A model generated the notes under the pieces. That model had not been told where the DNA came from. It did no database searches and saw only the letters and a list, made by a program, of their open reading frames with translations. The translations under genes were made by a program, and so were the position numbers. Shown here in pieces: positions 1 to 8,150 of a stretch of 64,000 nucleotides of DNA. The first letter of the stretch is position 1. Each line of letters begins with the position of its first letter. Origin of the DNA: Bacteroidaceae bacterium (GTDB lineage Bacteria; Bacteroidota; Bacteroidia; Bacteroidales; Bacteroidaceae); NCBI GenBank assembly GCA_017408685.1, contig JAFQUE010000092.1, positions 25,313 to 89,312 on the forward strand, in the 5' to 3' direction.

Positions 1-275
1 TGAAGGAAGTCGACTCCGCGTTTGAGTTCCTTGATGATGTTCTTTGAACAGTGTACAAAGATGAGGTTGTGTATTGCCGGCACTTGTTGTCTTTGCTTAA
101 TGCCGTTGCGCTTTTCGACAATTGCATTTGTCATTGGAACAAAGCATTCAATGCCTTTCGATGACAGGTACTCTTTGGCTTTGAGCTCTCTGCGGTAAGG
201 CGCGCTCATCGCAAACCATCGGATGGTGTCATCATTTTCGCCGCACTCTTTGCTGCTTTGTTGGCTATTGAGCAT
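1..275 (-). CDS. upxY: UpxY-like transcription antiterminator (NusG family), cut by window edge
   Basis: Partial gene: 91 codons are visible and the reading frame leaves the window at base 1. The protein begins MLNSQQSSKECGEND and then shows a NusG N-terminal domain (RWFAMSAPYRRELKAKEYL, GIECFVPM, NLIFVHC). This is the form found in UpxY/RfaH-like antiterminators that head capsular or exopolysaccharide operons in Bacteroidales. An in-frame TGA lies four codons upstream, so the ATG at 275 is the only ATG start. Inferred role: it binds RNA polymerase at the start of a polysaccharide operon lying to the left. The KOW domain would be outside the window. Confidence 0.8.
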   Translation of the reverse strand, partial: MLNSQQSSKECGENDDTIRWFAMSAPYRRELKAKEYLSSKGIECFVPMTNAIVEKRNGIKQRQQVPAIHNLIFVHCSKNIIKELKRGVDFL

Positions 276-342
276 ACTTCTGGCTCCTCAATGCGTGTAT
301 AGCGCATTGATTTATAATATATTATAAAATATTGCCGCGAAT

Positions 343-383
343 ACACCCTGCTACGCCGGTTGCGTTGGCGAATGAAAGGGTGT
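343..383 (-). promoter_or_regulatory. structured leader upstream of upxY
   Basis: The 5' leader of upxY contains an inverted repeat, ACACCCT at 343-349 with AGGGTGT at 377-383. Nested inside is CGCC at 354-357 with GGCG at 367-370. It lies between the predicted transcription start (about 399) and the ATG at 275. A structured leader is expected where an RfaH-like protein is recruited, but the function here is inference. Confidence 0.4.
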
Positions 384-405
384 GGCATGTTTTCGCGCTT
401 TAGCG

Positions 406-437
406 CAAAGATATTAAAAATTGTTCTTAAAAACAAA
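406..437 (-). promoter_or_regulatory. Bacteroides-type promoter for upxY
   Basis: On the minus strand TTTG (434-437) is followed after 20 bp by TATCTTTG (406-413), an exact match to the -33/-7 consensus of Bacteroidales sigma-ABfr. The predicted start is near 399, giving a leader of about 125 nt before the upxY ATG at 275. Confidence 0.6.
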
Positions 438-444
438 AAAAATG

Positions 445-1233
445 TTATTTGGTAAATGCCTCTTTGCTGCGTTGTAAAGTTGTTTTATCATTCTCCGTCC
501 TCGGGACTGCTTGTACAATGCGGGCGAGGTAATCGTAATGCTCTCCGTCCATGCATTTCTCGCATTTGAAACCGTGCTCCTCGGCATAAAAAGCCAGTGT
601 TTCGAAGTCAATGTAAAGCCAATCAAAAGGTTCGCCGGTTGTGTCCTTGTATCGCATTCTGTAGTCTACCTCACCATAGTAGCCGCCGGCCAGGTCAATC
701 TGCATGGAACCGTCATCGTCCATGAATATGTATTTTATATCCGAAGAGTCGAACAGAATCTGTCCGCCTGGCGCCAAGAGCCTCTTTGCGCTACGGAAGA
801 AATCGGGCAATGATTCAACCTTGCCGACAATGCCTATACCGTTCATGGCCAAGAGTATCGTGTCGAACTTGTCGGTAAACCTCTCGTCAAAAAAGTTGAT
901 TGCGCGCGCATCGATACCGCGTTCCTTCATTACCTCGACCGAGAGTCTGGAGATGTCTATGGCAACGACTTCCAATCCGCGTTCCATGAGAACCTTGCTG
1001 TGGCAACCGGAACCGGCTCCTACGTCAAGTACTTTTCCGCGGCACAGTTCAATGGCTTCTTTCTCCAGTATCGGCATTTCTTCGAATGTCCTGAAAAGTG
1101 TGTGCACCGGTATTTCATCTTCGTAGAACATGGATGACAGTACTCTTAATTTTGCGGCCTTGCCATATGTGTGGTAGTCAAAAATCGCCCTTCCCATCGG
1201 GTCTTTTTCCTTCTCTGTGGTCTGGTTATCCAT
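445..1233 (-). CDS. class I SAM-dependent methyltransferase
   Basis: 262 aa from the chosen ATG at 1233 (MDNQTTEKEKDPMGRAIFDY). The open frame extends further upstream, but that part is lysine/arginine-rich and unlike the family. The Rossmann SAM-binding motif is clear (KVLDVGAGSGCHSKVL), followed by VVAIDIS and FDTILLAMNGIGIVG, where the acidic motif II and motif IV lie. The substrate cannot be told from sequence; similar stand-alone enzymes of this size are annotated only as class I methyltransferases. It is divergent from pdxB, with 136 bp between the start codons, and ends just before the upxY promoter. Confidence 0.75.
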   Translation of the reverse strand: MDNQTTEKEKDPMGRAIFDYHTYGKAAKLRVLSSMFYEDEIPVHTLFRTFEEMPILEKEAIELCRGKVLDVGAGSGCHSKVLMERGLEVVAIDISRLSVEVMKERGIDARAINFFDERFTDKFDTILLAMNGIGIVGKVESLPDFFRSAKRLLAPGGQILFDSSDIKYIFMDDDGSMQIDLAGGYYGEVDYRMRYKDTTGEPFDWLYIDFETLAFYAEEHGFKCEKCMDGEHYDYLARIVQAVPRTENDKTTLQRSKEAFTK

Positions 1234-1342
1234 ACTTTTTCTGTGTTTTCTTTTGCGCGTGACTTTGATGTTGTCGTTCGGGTTTTCTTTTCGCAAAACT
1301 AACAAATTCCGTTGTAATGGCAAAGGTTTCTGCAAAACTCAT

Positions 1343-1350
1343 TATATTTG
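1343..1350 (+). promoter_or_regulatory. -7 box upstream of pdxB
   Basis: TATATTTG fits the TAnnTTTG -7 consensus and lies 20 bp before the pdxB ATG. No good -33 element is visible at the right spacing. Confidence 0.35.
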
Positions 1351-1369
1351 CGTAAACAGTTATACGGTA

Positions 1370-2431
1370 ATGAATATTGTTATAGATGAAAAAATTCCGT
1401 TCTTGAAGCAGGCTCTTGAGAAGATGGGACATAATGTGCTCGCCAAACCGGGTGTTGAGATATGTGCGGCCGATGTGAAGGAGGCTCAGGCCCTTTTCGT
1501 GCGCACCAGGACAAAGTGTGGCGCCTCGTTGCTGCATGGCAGCAAAGTCCGCTTTGTGGGTACGGCTACCATTGGTTATGACCACATAGATTCCGGTTAT
1601 TGTGCTGCAAACGGTATTGTGTGGGCGAATGCTGCGGGTTGCAATTCGGGTGCGGTGCTGCAGTATATCCAGTCTGTGCTGTATGCCTGGTCGAAAATAA
1701 AGAATCGTTCACTTGAGGGGCTTGTGCTGGGAGTTGTCGGTGTGGGCGAGATTGGGAGCAAGGTTGCCGCATGGGCGCATGAAGCGGGTATGCGTGTTCT
1801 GCTTAATGACCCGCCCAGGGAACGGCGTGACGGCCCGGATGGCTTTGTTCCGCTTTCCCGTATTGCCGAGGAGTGTGACATCGTCACTTTTCATCCGACT
1901 CTCAATCCTTGTGGCGAATTCAAGACTTACCACCTTGCAGGTCCGGTTTTCTTCAGTTCTCTAAGGCGATGTCTGTTGCTTGTCAATGCGTCACGCGGCC
2001 CGGTTGTCGATAATGCGGCACTGAAGGCTGCCATTGAGTCAGGAGTTGTTGGCGATGCAGTGCTTGATGTTTGGGAAGGGGAACCGGATATAGATGTCTC
2101 TCTATTAAATAAGGTATTTGTCGGTACGCCTCACATTGCCGGATATTCTCTTGAAGGCAAGATGAATGCTACACGTCTGGTATTGGAGGCTTTTGCTTCA
2201 TTCACGGGTTTTCAGGGTGAACTTCCGTTGCCGGAACTTGCGCCACCCGCGCAGGAATCGGTTGTCGCGTCATCGCTCTCTGCCGCTCTGCTTGATATAT
2301 ATGACCCGTTAAAGGATTGCCGTGCGCTGAAGGAGAATCCTGCTGCATTTGAAGAGTTGAGGAATAATTATGCCTTAAGGCGTGAACCTGTTTCATACAA
2401 ACTATGTGTTAAAAATGTTGGCAAATGTTAA
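1370..2431 (+). CDS. pdxB: erythronate-4-phosphate dehydrogenase
   Basis: 353 aa, starting MNIVIDEKIPFLKQALEKMG. It oxidises 4-phosphoerythronate in the DXP-dependent pathway to pyridoxal phosphate. The D-2-hydroxyacid dehydrogenase fold is evident: a substrate-domain segment (FVGTATIGYDHIDSGYC), the NAD-binding glycine motif (VLGVVGVGEIGSKVA), VNASRGPVVD, and the catalytic His in GTPHIAGYSLEGK, which is typical of PdxB. The C-terminal dimerisation segment is present, so the gene looks complete. The start at 1370 was chosen because upstream in-frame residues do not resemble the family. It stands alone, followed by a 146-bp gap before acpP. Confidence 0.92.
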   Translation: MNIVIDEKIPFLKQALEKMGHNVLAKPGVEICAADVKEAQALFVRTRTKCGASLLHGSKVRFVGTATIGYDHIDSGYCAANGIVWANAAGCNSGAVLQYIQSVLYAWSKIKNRSLEGLVLGVVGVGEIGSKVAAWAHEAGMRVLLNDPPRERRDGPDGFVPLSRIAEECDIVTFHPTLNPCGEFKTYHLAGPVFFSSLRRCLLLVNASRGPVVDNAALKAAIESGVVGDAVLDVWEGEPDIDVSLLNKVFVGTPHIAGYSLEGKMNATRLVLEAFASFTGFQGELPLPELAPPAQESVVASSLSAALLDIYDPLKDCRALKENPAAFEELRNNYALRREPVSYKLCVKNVGKC

Positions 2432-2509
2432 AATATGGGTGTAGGTATATGATATTTGCACAAAAATGAAGTGATTGTGCAATTTGTGGATGAATTTTTC
2501 TTATACTTT

Positions 2510-2541
2510 CTTGGCAGTTCCTAAAATTTGTCATATTTTTG
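2510..2541 (+). promoter_or_regulatory. promoter for acpP-fabF-rnc
   Basis: A CTTG -33-like element at 2510-2513 is followed after 20 bp by TATTTTTG (2534-2541), a good -7 box. Transcription would begin about 30 nt before the acpP ATG. Confidence 0.55.
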
Positions 2542-2577
2542 TGGCAAATAATTTCCAATCTTCAAAAAATTACAACT

Positions 2578-2820
2578 ATGTCAGAAATTGAATCAAGAGT
2601 AAAGGCTATTATCGTAGAGAAATTTGGTGTATCAGAGTCAGAGGTTACTTCTGAGGCTAACTTTACTAATGACTTGAGCGCAGACTCTTTGGACAGAGTG
2701 GAGCTTATCATGGAGATCGAGGATGAGTTCGGTATCTCTATCCCTGAGGACGCAGCAGAGAAAATCGCAACAGTAGGCGATGCTGTGAAGTTTGTAGAGG
2801 AGATGGTTGCTAACAAGTAA
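2578..2820 (+). CDS. acpP: acyl carrier protein
   Basis: 80 aa, [20 protein letters not shown]. It carries growing acyl chains in fatty acid synthesis on a 4'-phosphopantetheine arm attached to Ser37, seen in the motif [11 protein letters not shown]. The acidic four-helix sequence and the length are typical. The start at 2578 was preferred over an upstream in-frame ATG at 2539, which would add 13 non-homologous residues and lies inside the promoter. fabF follows after 34 bp, so the two are probably co-transcribed. Confidence 0.97.
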   Translation: MSEIESRVKAIIVEKFGVSESEVTSEANFTNDLSADSLDRVELIMEIEDEFGISIPEDAAEKIATVGDAVKFVEEMVANK

Positions 2821-2854
2821 ACCTCCCCTTCTTGCACTTCTCTAATAATTCTAT

Positions 2855-4117
2855 ATGAAACAAAGGAGAGTTGTAGTAACAGGTCTTGGTGCCGTTTCAC
2901 CAATTGGCAACGATGTTCCCACATTATGGGAAAATGCAGTCAATGGTGTAAGTGGAGCAGGACCTATTACTCGTTTTGACAGTTACCTTTTCAAGACGCA
3001 ATTTGCATGTGAAGTCAAAGGCTTTGACCTTGGTGCGGTAATGGACCGCCGTGAAGCACGCAAACTCGACCTTGATACGCATTACGGTTATGCCTCGGCT
3101 GTAGAGGCCATCGCCGACAGCGGACTTGATTTTGAAAAACTCGATTGTAATCGTATCGGGGTTATTTTTGGTGAAGGAATAGGCGGTTTGATTGCTCTTG
3201 AGGATGAAATGCGTGCCTATGCGTTGAATCCGGAGAACGGTCCCCGTTTTTCGCCTTTCCTCATGACAAAACTGATATCTGATATGACATCGGGGTACAT
3301 TTCAATCCGTTATGGCCTGAAGGGACCGAATTATGTCACGACATCGGCTTGTGCTTCCTCCTCCAACGCCTTGATTGACGCATTTGACCAGATACGTCTG
3401 GGGCGTGCCGATGTGATTCTGGCTGGAGGTTCCGAGGCTGCAATATGTGTCACCGGAGTAGGCAGTTTCAATGCAATGCATGCCTTGTCGGTGCGCAATG
3501 ACGACCCTAAAAGGGCGTCTCGTCCATTCAGCAAGAGCCGCGACGGTTTTGTAATGGCCGAGGGTGCTGCAACGCTTGTACTTGAGGAGTATGAACATGC
3601 TGTAGCGCGTGGAGCAAAGATATATGCCGAGATTGCCGGTACAGGTCTTACTGCCGATGCGTATCACATAACCGCCCCACATCCCGAGGGTGAGGGTGCC
3701 ATGAGGGTTATGAAACTGGCTCTTGAAGAAGCCGGTCTTCCTTTGGAGAGTGTCGATTACATTAATGTGCACGGAACTTCTACGCCGGCAGGGGACGTTG
3801 CGGAGGCCAAGGCCATCAAGAACCTCTTCGGTGAACATGCCTATGAACTGAACATCAGTTCAACCAAGTCCATGACAGGTCATCTGCTGGGTGCTGCCGG
3901 TGCCATTGAGGCACTGTTGACTGTGCTTGCTGTCAAGAATGACATCGTCCCCCCGACAATCAATCATGCCGATGGCGATGAGGATGAAAATATTGACTAT
4001 CGCATGAACTTTACGTTCAACAAGGCGCAGAAACGCGTGATTAACGTGGCTCTGTCGAATACGTTCGGTTTTGGCGGACACAACGCAAGCATTGCATTTA
4101 GGAAAGTTGAAGGCTGA
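2855..4117 (+). CDS. fabF: beta-ketoacyl-ACP synthase II
   Basis: 420 aa, the full length of FabF. It condenses malonyl-ACP with acyl-ACP to extend fatty acids in the cytoplasm. The thiolase-fold catalytic triad is visible: Cys166 in TTSACASSS, His306 in NVHGTSTPAGD and His343 in TGHLLGAAG. The start MKQRRVVVTGLGAVSPIGND matches the family. It lies directly after its partner acpP and before rnc, an order common in many bacteria. Its 3' end overlaps the 5' end of the rnc reading frame. Confidence 0.97.
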   Translation: MKQRRVVVTGLGAVSPIGNDVPTLWENAVNGVSGAGPITRFDSYLFKTQFACEVKGFDLGAVMDRREARKLDLDTHYGYASAVEAIADSGLDFEKLDCNRIGVIFGEGIGGLIALEDEMRAYALNPENGPRFSPFLMTKLISDMTSGYISIRYGLKGPNYVTTSACASSSNALIDAFDQIRLGRADVILAGGSEAAICVTGVGSFNAMHALSVRNDDPKRASRPFSKSRDGFVMAEGAATLVLEEYEHAVARGAKIYAEIAGTGLTADAYHITAPHPEGEGAMRVMKLALEEAGLPLESVDYINVHGTSTPAGDVAEAKAIKNLFGEHAYELNISSTKSMTGHLLGAAGAIEALLTVLAVKNDIVPPTINHADGDEDENIDYRMNFTFNKAQKRVINVALSNTFGFGGHNASIAFRKVEG

Positions 4118-4841
4118 CAGGTTATTTAGAAAAATAATTGACAAGATAAGACTGCTGTCCCGCAAGGATAGAGAGTCTTATCTTTTGTTGTATTCTATCC
4201 TTGGGTTTGTGCCCCGTGACATAACCCTCTACAGGCAGGCTATGACCCACAGTTCGTCGGCTTCAGGCTCGCGCAAATTGGGTTGTAATGAGCGTCTTGA
4301 GTTTCTTGGCGATGCGGTACTCAGTTCTGTAACGGCTGATTTTCTGTTCTCCAATTTCCGCAAGGAACGCGAAGGTTTCCTCACCAAGTCACGCAGCAAT
4401 CTTGTGTGCCGCGAACGGTTGAACGGGCTGGCGATTGAAATAGGTATAGACAGGTTTGTGGATTCCTGCGGCGTGCGCGCGCAGCACAACAGTTACATCT
4501 ATGGCAATGCCCTTGAGGCACTCATCGGTGCCATATATATTGATAGGGGGTACAAGCAGTGCCGCCGTTTTCTGCTCGACAGGGTCTTTTCCCGCCTCGG
4601 TGATATTGAGGAGGTGGCAAAGTCGGACAAGAATTACAAGAGCCGTCTTATCGAGTGGGCCCAGAAAAACCATAAAGAGGTGTTGTTCAGGGTTGTGCAT
4701 GAGGAAATGCGCAAGGATGGCGCATTCTTTGTGAGCGAAGCAGTCATAGATGGTGAGGTCTGCGGAGCGGGAGAGGGATTCTCGAAACGCGAGAGTCAGC
4801 AGAAAGCCGCACGTCAGGCTCTGTCCGGTATTGACGGCTGA
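4071..4841 (+). CDS. rnc: ribonuclease III
   Basis: 256 aa from the only in-frame ATG. It cleaves double-stranded RNA in rRNA and mRNA processing. The RNase III signature NERLEFLGDAVL, the second metal-site segment GNALEALIGAIYIDRGY and a C-terminal dsRNA-binding domain (SRLIEWAQKNHKEVLF to GFSKRESQQKAARQAL) are all present. The ATG at 4071 overlaps fabF by 47 bp and its first residues look like read-through of fabF. A TTG at 4107, ten bp before the fabF stop, would give a shorter overlap and is an equally good start. Translational coupling to fabF is likely either way. Confidence 0.93.
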   Translation: MADTTQALHLGKLKADRLFRKIIDKIRLLSRKDRESYLLLYSILGFVPRDITLYRQAMTHSSSASGSRKLGCNERLEFLGDAVLSSVTADFLFSNFRKEREGFLTKSRSNLVCRERLNGLAIEIGIDRFVDSCGVRAQHNSYIYGNALEALIGAIYIDRGYKQCRRFLLDRVFSRLGDIEEVAKSDKNYKSRLIEWAQKNHKEVLFRVVHEEMRKDGAFFVSEAVIDGEVCGAGEGFSKRESQQKAARQALSGIDG

Positions 4842-4850
4842 TTCCTTCTT

Positions 4851-5219
4851 TTATCTTTCACTTTTTATTCTTACAGCCGCTTTCAGTCTGTCCCCTCCTA
4901 TCGGTGGGGTGTCTTTTGTCAGTGTAATGTCTATGCTGTTTACCTGGCTGAATTCCTTGTATATCGCCATGTTGATTCTGTGGCACACATTTTCAAGCAA
5001 TTGCGACGGTATCTTCATCTCTTGTGCAATAATCTTGTATACATCGGCATAACTCACCGTTCCGTCTATGTCGTCGCTCTCAAGGCACCCGAAACCGTTT
5101 ATCCCCAGAGTTATATCCACAGTAAACCATGCTCCGGTTTTTCTCTCCTGTTCCATTACTCCATGGAAGGCATACAGGTGTATATCCTTGAGTTTTATCA
5201 TGTACTCTTTTGTCTGCAT
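4851..5219 (-). CDS. folB: dihydroneopterin aldolase
   Basis: 122 aa from MQTKEYMIKLKDIHLYAFHG; a second possible start (MIKLKD) is six residues on. It converts 7,8-dihydroneopterin to 6-hydroxymethyl-dihydropterin in folate synthesis. Typical FolB features are the start strand LKDIHLYAFHGVMEQER with the active-site Glu, DDIDGTVSYADVYKII with the conserved Tyr, and TKDTPPIGG near the end. It is convergent with rnc (9 bp apart) and downstream of nrdJ on the same strand, though a weak hairpin lies between. Confidence 0.9.
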   Translation of the reverse strand: MQTKEYMIKLKDIHLYAFHGVMEQERKTGAWFTVDITLGINGFGCLESDDIDGTVSYADVYKIIAQEMKIPSQLLENVCHRINMAIYKEFSQVNSIDITLTKDTPPIGGDRLKAAVRIKSER

Positions 5220-5241
5220 GAGTATTCCTCTTTTTAAGAAT

Positions 5242-5264
5242 AGGGCGACTGTAAAAGCCACCCT
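5242..5264 (-). terminator. weak hairpin after nrdJ
   Basis: AGGGTGGCT and AGTCGCCCT (minus strand) pair with two G-U wobbles around a five-base loop. It lies between nrdJ and folB. There is no strong U tract, so it may only attenuate transcription. Confidence 0.35.
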
Positions 5265-5298
5265 ATCCACGGTTATTGTCTGTCAAGTATGAAATCCT

Positions 5299-7830
5299 TT
5301 ATCCGCACTTTGAGTATCCGCAACCGGGGCAGTGGAGGCAACCCTCCTCAAAAATCAGTTGCTGCTTGCAGTTGGGGCACTTCTCGGCTGTTGATGTGCC
5401 GTCCTTTATATAACGTTTCAGGGCGCGCTCAACTCCGTTCTTCCATGTGTTTATGTTGTCCGATTCAAGTTCAAGCGATGATATCAGTTTGATAACCTGC
5501 TCTATAGGCATTTTGTAGCGGAGCACTCCTGATATCAGTTTCGCGTAGTTCCAGAATTCCGGGTTGAAACGTTCCGAAAGTCCTTCAATCGTGGTCTTGT
5601 AACCGATTTTGTTCTCGAACTGGAAATCATATCGCTTGCTGCCGTCCTCGTTGGTGTGCTTGATTATTATACCCCGTGTAACGTTCTTTGGCAATGGAAT
5701 TCCGTCTTCGTCGTCCTGCTGTCCTGTGAAAATCTCGTATGGTTCGCCGTCAAGCAATCCAATGAATGCCACCCACTTCTCCTTGTTGTTCTGGAAACGT
5801 ACCACATCTGCCTCCAGTATAGTCGGGCGTACCTCTGTTATTGCCGGTTTTGCCACTTCCTGTTCTTTCTTCTCCTTCTTGCTCTCTGTAGATACCAGAA
5901 CGCCTGCTCGTGAACCGTCGCGGTAAACCGTACAGCCCTTGCAACCGCACTTCCAAGCGGTAACGTATAACTCGTTTACAAGTTTCTCGTCCACATTGTT
6001 CGGCAGGTTTATTGTTACGCTGATAGAGTGGTCAACCCACTTTTGTATGCGGCCCTGCATTTCAACTTTTGCAACCCAGTCGATGTCGTTAGATGTGGCT
6101 TTGGCATAAGGCGAGCGTGCTACAAGTGCGTCAATCTCGGCCTGAGTGTATCGTTTGGTAGTGTCAATACCATTCTTTTTCATCCACTCGACGAATTTGT
6201 GGTGGTAAACTACATACTCCTCGAATGCGTCTCCGTTTTCATCGGTGAAATCAACATGTACGGCGGGGTCATTGGGGTTTACTTTCCTGCGGCGCTTGTA
6301 TACAGGCATGAATACGGGTTCTATACCCGATGTCGTCTGTGTCATAATGCTCACCGTGCCTGTGGGAGCAATTGTGAGACAAGCGATATTGCGGCGACCG
6401 TACTTCTTCATGTTCTCGTATAGTTCGGGGTCAGCCTCACGCAACCTGTTGATGAACGGGTTGTTCTCTTCGCGCTTGATATCGAAAATCTCAAATGCAC
6501 CGCGTTCCTGGGCAAGTTTTACCGATGAACCGTAGGCGGCAAGTGCGAGTGTCTTGTGTACCTTCTCCGAGAACTCCACTGCCTCCTTGCTTCCGTATCG
6601 CAGTCCCATTGCCGCGAGCATGTCGCCTTCGGCGGTGATTCCCACGCCGGTACGGCGGCCCATGCTGCTCTTGCGTGCAATCTTTTCCCACAGTTTCTTT
6701 TCCGCCCCTTTGACCTCTTCGCTTTCAGGGTCGCTCTCAATTTTTTCCTGAATGGCCTTGATTTTCTCAAGTTCAAGGTCAATGATGTCGTCCATCATGC
6801 GCTGTGTCTTTGCCGCATGCTCTTTGAATAGGTCGAAATCAAAATATGCTTCCGGTGTGAACGGGTTTACAACGTATGCATAAAGATTTATTGCTATCAG
6901 TCGGCATGAATCGTATGGGCAGAGCGGAATTTCGCCGCACGGGTTGGTCGACACGGTCTCGAAACCGAGGTCGGCGTAACAATCCGGAATTGATTCTCTT
7001 TGTATAGTGTCCCAGAAGAGCACGCCCGGTTCTGCCGATTTCCATGCGTTGTGGATAATCTTGTTCCACAATTCTACGGCGTTTATCTCCTTGCTGTATA
7101 ATGGTGAGTCCGATTTTATCGGGTACTGTTGTGTGTATGGCTTCTGTCCGATAACTGCTTTCATGAACTCATCGTCAATCTTTACCGATACATTGGCGCC
7201 GGTAACCTTGCCTTCGGTCATCTTTGCGTCAATGAAAGATTCTGCGTCGGGGTGCTTGATTGAGACGCTGAGCATGAGCGCACCGCGGCGACCGTCCTGT
7301 GCAACCTCGCGTGTGGAATTTGAGTAGCGCTCCATGAACGGAACAAGACCGGTCGATGTGAGGGCGGAGTTCTTTACCGGTGAACCCTTGGGGCGTATGT
7401 GTGAGAGGTCGTGTCCCACGCCGCCGCGTCGTTTCATCAGTTGTACCTGCTCTTCGTCAATGCGTATTATGCCGCCGTATGAGTCGGCCTTGCCTTCCAT
7501 GCCTATTACAAAGCAGTTGGACAATGAAGCAATCTGGAATTCGTTGCCGATACCTGTCATTGGGCTGCCTGAAGGCACTATGTATTTGAAGTGGTCAAGA
7601 AGCGCGAAAATCTCCTCTGCGCTCATAGGGTTGTTGTACTGCGCCTCGATACGGGCAATCTCGTTGGCAATGCGCCAGTGCATTTGCTCGGGGTCTTTCT
7701 CATAAATGTTGCCGAATGAGTCCTTTACGGCATACTTGTTGACCCATACACGGGCGGCAAGTTCGTCACCGCTGAAATATTCAAGGGCTGCCTTGAACGC
7801 TTCGTCAAAGGTGTAAATCTTCTTTTCCAC
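5299..7830 (-). CDS. nrdJ: B12-dependent (class II) ribonucleotide reductase
   Basis: 843 aa. It reduces ribonucleotides to deoxyribonucleotides using adenosylcobalamin. Visible are the substrate-site segment NPCGEIPLCPYDSCRL, the radical-site segment CLTIAPTGTVSIMTQTTSG, and a C-terminal cysteine cluster (CPNC, CPGCGYSKCG) that would bind zinc or recycle thiols. The start codon is GTG at 7830: an in-frame TAA lies six codons upstream, and the protein MEKKIYTFDEAFKAALEYF matches the family start. A strong promoter lies 59-90 bp upstream. No cobalamin riboswitch is visible in the short leader. Confidence 0.95.
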   Translation of the reverse strand: MEKKIYTFDEAFKAALEYFSGDELAARVWVNKYAVKDSFGNIYEKDPEQMHWRIANEIARIEAQYNNPMSAEEIFALLDHFKYIVPSGSPMTGIGNEFQIASLSNCFVIGMEGKADSYGGIIRIDEEQVQLMKRRGGVGHDLSHIRPKGSPVKNSALTSTGLVPFMERYSNSTREVAQDGRRGALMLSVSIKHPDAESFIDAKMTEGKVTGANVSVKIDDEFMKAVIGQKPYTQQYPIKSDSPLYSKEINAVELWNKIIHNAWKSAEPGVLFWDTIQRESIPDCYADLGFETVSTNPCGEIPLCPYDSCRLIAINLYAYVVNPFTPEAYFDFDLFKEHAAKTQRMMDDIIDLELEKIKAIQEKIESDPESEEVKGAEKKLWEKIARKSSMGRRTGVGITAEGDMLAAMGLRYGSKEAVEFSEKVHKTLALAAYGSSVKLAQERGAFEIFDIKREENNPFINRLREADPELYENMKKYGRRNIACLTIAPTGTVSIMTQTTSGIEPVFMPVYKRRRKVNPNDPAVHVDFTDENGDAFEEYVVYHHKFVEWMKKNGIDTTKRYTQAEIDALVARSPYAKATSNDIDWVAKVEMQGRIQKWVDHSISVTINLPNNVDEKLVNELYVTAWKCGCKGCTVYRDGSRAGVLVSTESKKEKKEQEVAKPAITEVRPTILEADVVRFQNNKEKWVAFIGLLDGEPYEIFTGQQDDEDGIPLPKNVTRGIIIKHTNEDGSKRYDFQFENKIGYKTTIEGLSERFNPEFWNYAKLISGVLRYKMPIEQVIKLISSLELESDNINTWKNGVERALKRYIKDGTSTAEKCPNCKQQLIFEEGCLHCPGCGYSKCG

Positions 7831-7888
7831 TTTTTTAAGTTGTTGTTATGGTTGGTTATTTTTTATCTGCTTTTTATTTGGAGCACCG

Positions 7889-7920
7889 CAAATTTATAAT
7901 GCAATTTTAAATTTACCAAA
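7889..7920 (-). promoter_or_regulatory. promoter for nrdJ
   Basis: On the minus strand TTTG (7917-7920), a 20-bp spacer, then TAAATTTG (7889-7896): an exact Bacteroides-type promoter. The leader to the GTG start is about 50 nt. Confidence 0.65.
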
Positions 7921-8097
7921 TAAATTCTTTGCAACTTATCATTGTAGGATGAAGTTTTCCAGAAAAATTTTTAATTCGCTGTTAATCAATGATATAAAAA
8001 TTTTAACTTTGTAAAAAGTTTTCCAAAAAGAAAATTGTTATCCCTTCTTTGGCGATTATTGTTTGTTTTTTTTGTGTATTTGTATAGGGTAACGGCA

Positions 8098-8130
8098 ATA
8101 AAAAAGTAGAGCGTTTGCTCTACTTTACTG
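8098..8130 (-). terminator. intrinsic terminator of dnaA
   Basis: Perfect 10-bp stem (AAAGTAGAGC / GCTCTACTTT, loop of four). Read on the minus strand it is followed by a T run. It lies just past the dnaA stop codon at 8151. Confidence 0.75.
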
Positions 8131-8150
8131 TGGTATATGTTTTGTTCCCG

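Larger units (their letters stand above)
7831..8150. other. intergenic region between dnaA and nrdJ
   Basis: 320 bp, AT-rich. It contains the nrdJ promoter (7889-7920) and the dnaA terminator hairpin (about 8098-8130). In between (7921-8060) are A/T runs and two similar 8-mers, GTTTTCCA, at about 7953 and 8018, plus TTATCATTG and TTATCCCTT. These resemble DnaA boxes only loosely. No gene is seen. Confidence 0.5.

Noticed and set aside
206-436. 76-codon minus-strand ORF near the left edge
   Set aside because: It overlaps the upxY start and promoter in another frame and has no recognisable domain.
7831-7900. Cobalamin riboswitch before nrdJ
   Set aside because: The leader is only about 50 nt and shows no B12-box-like sequence.
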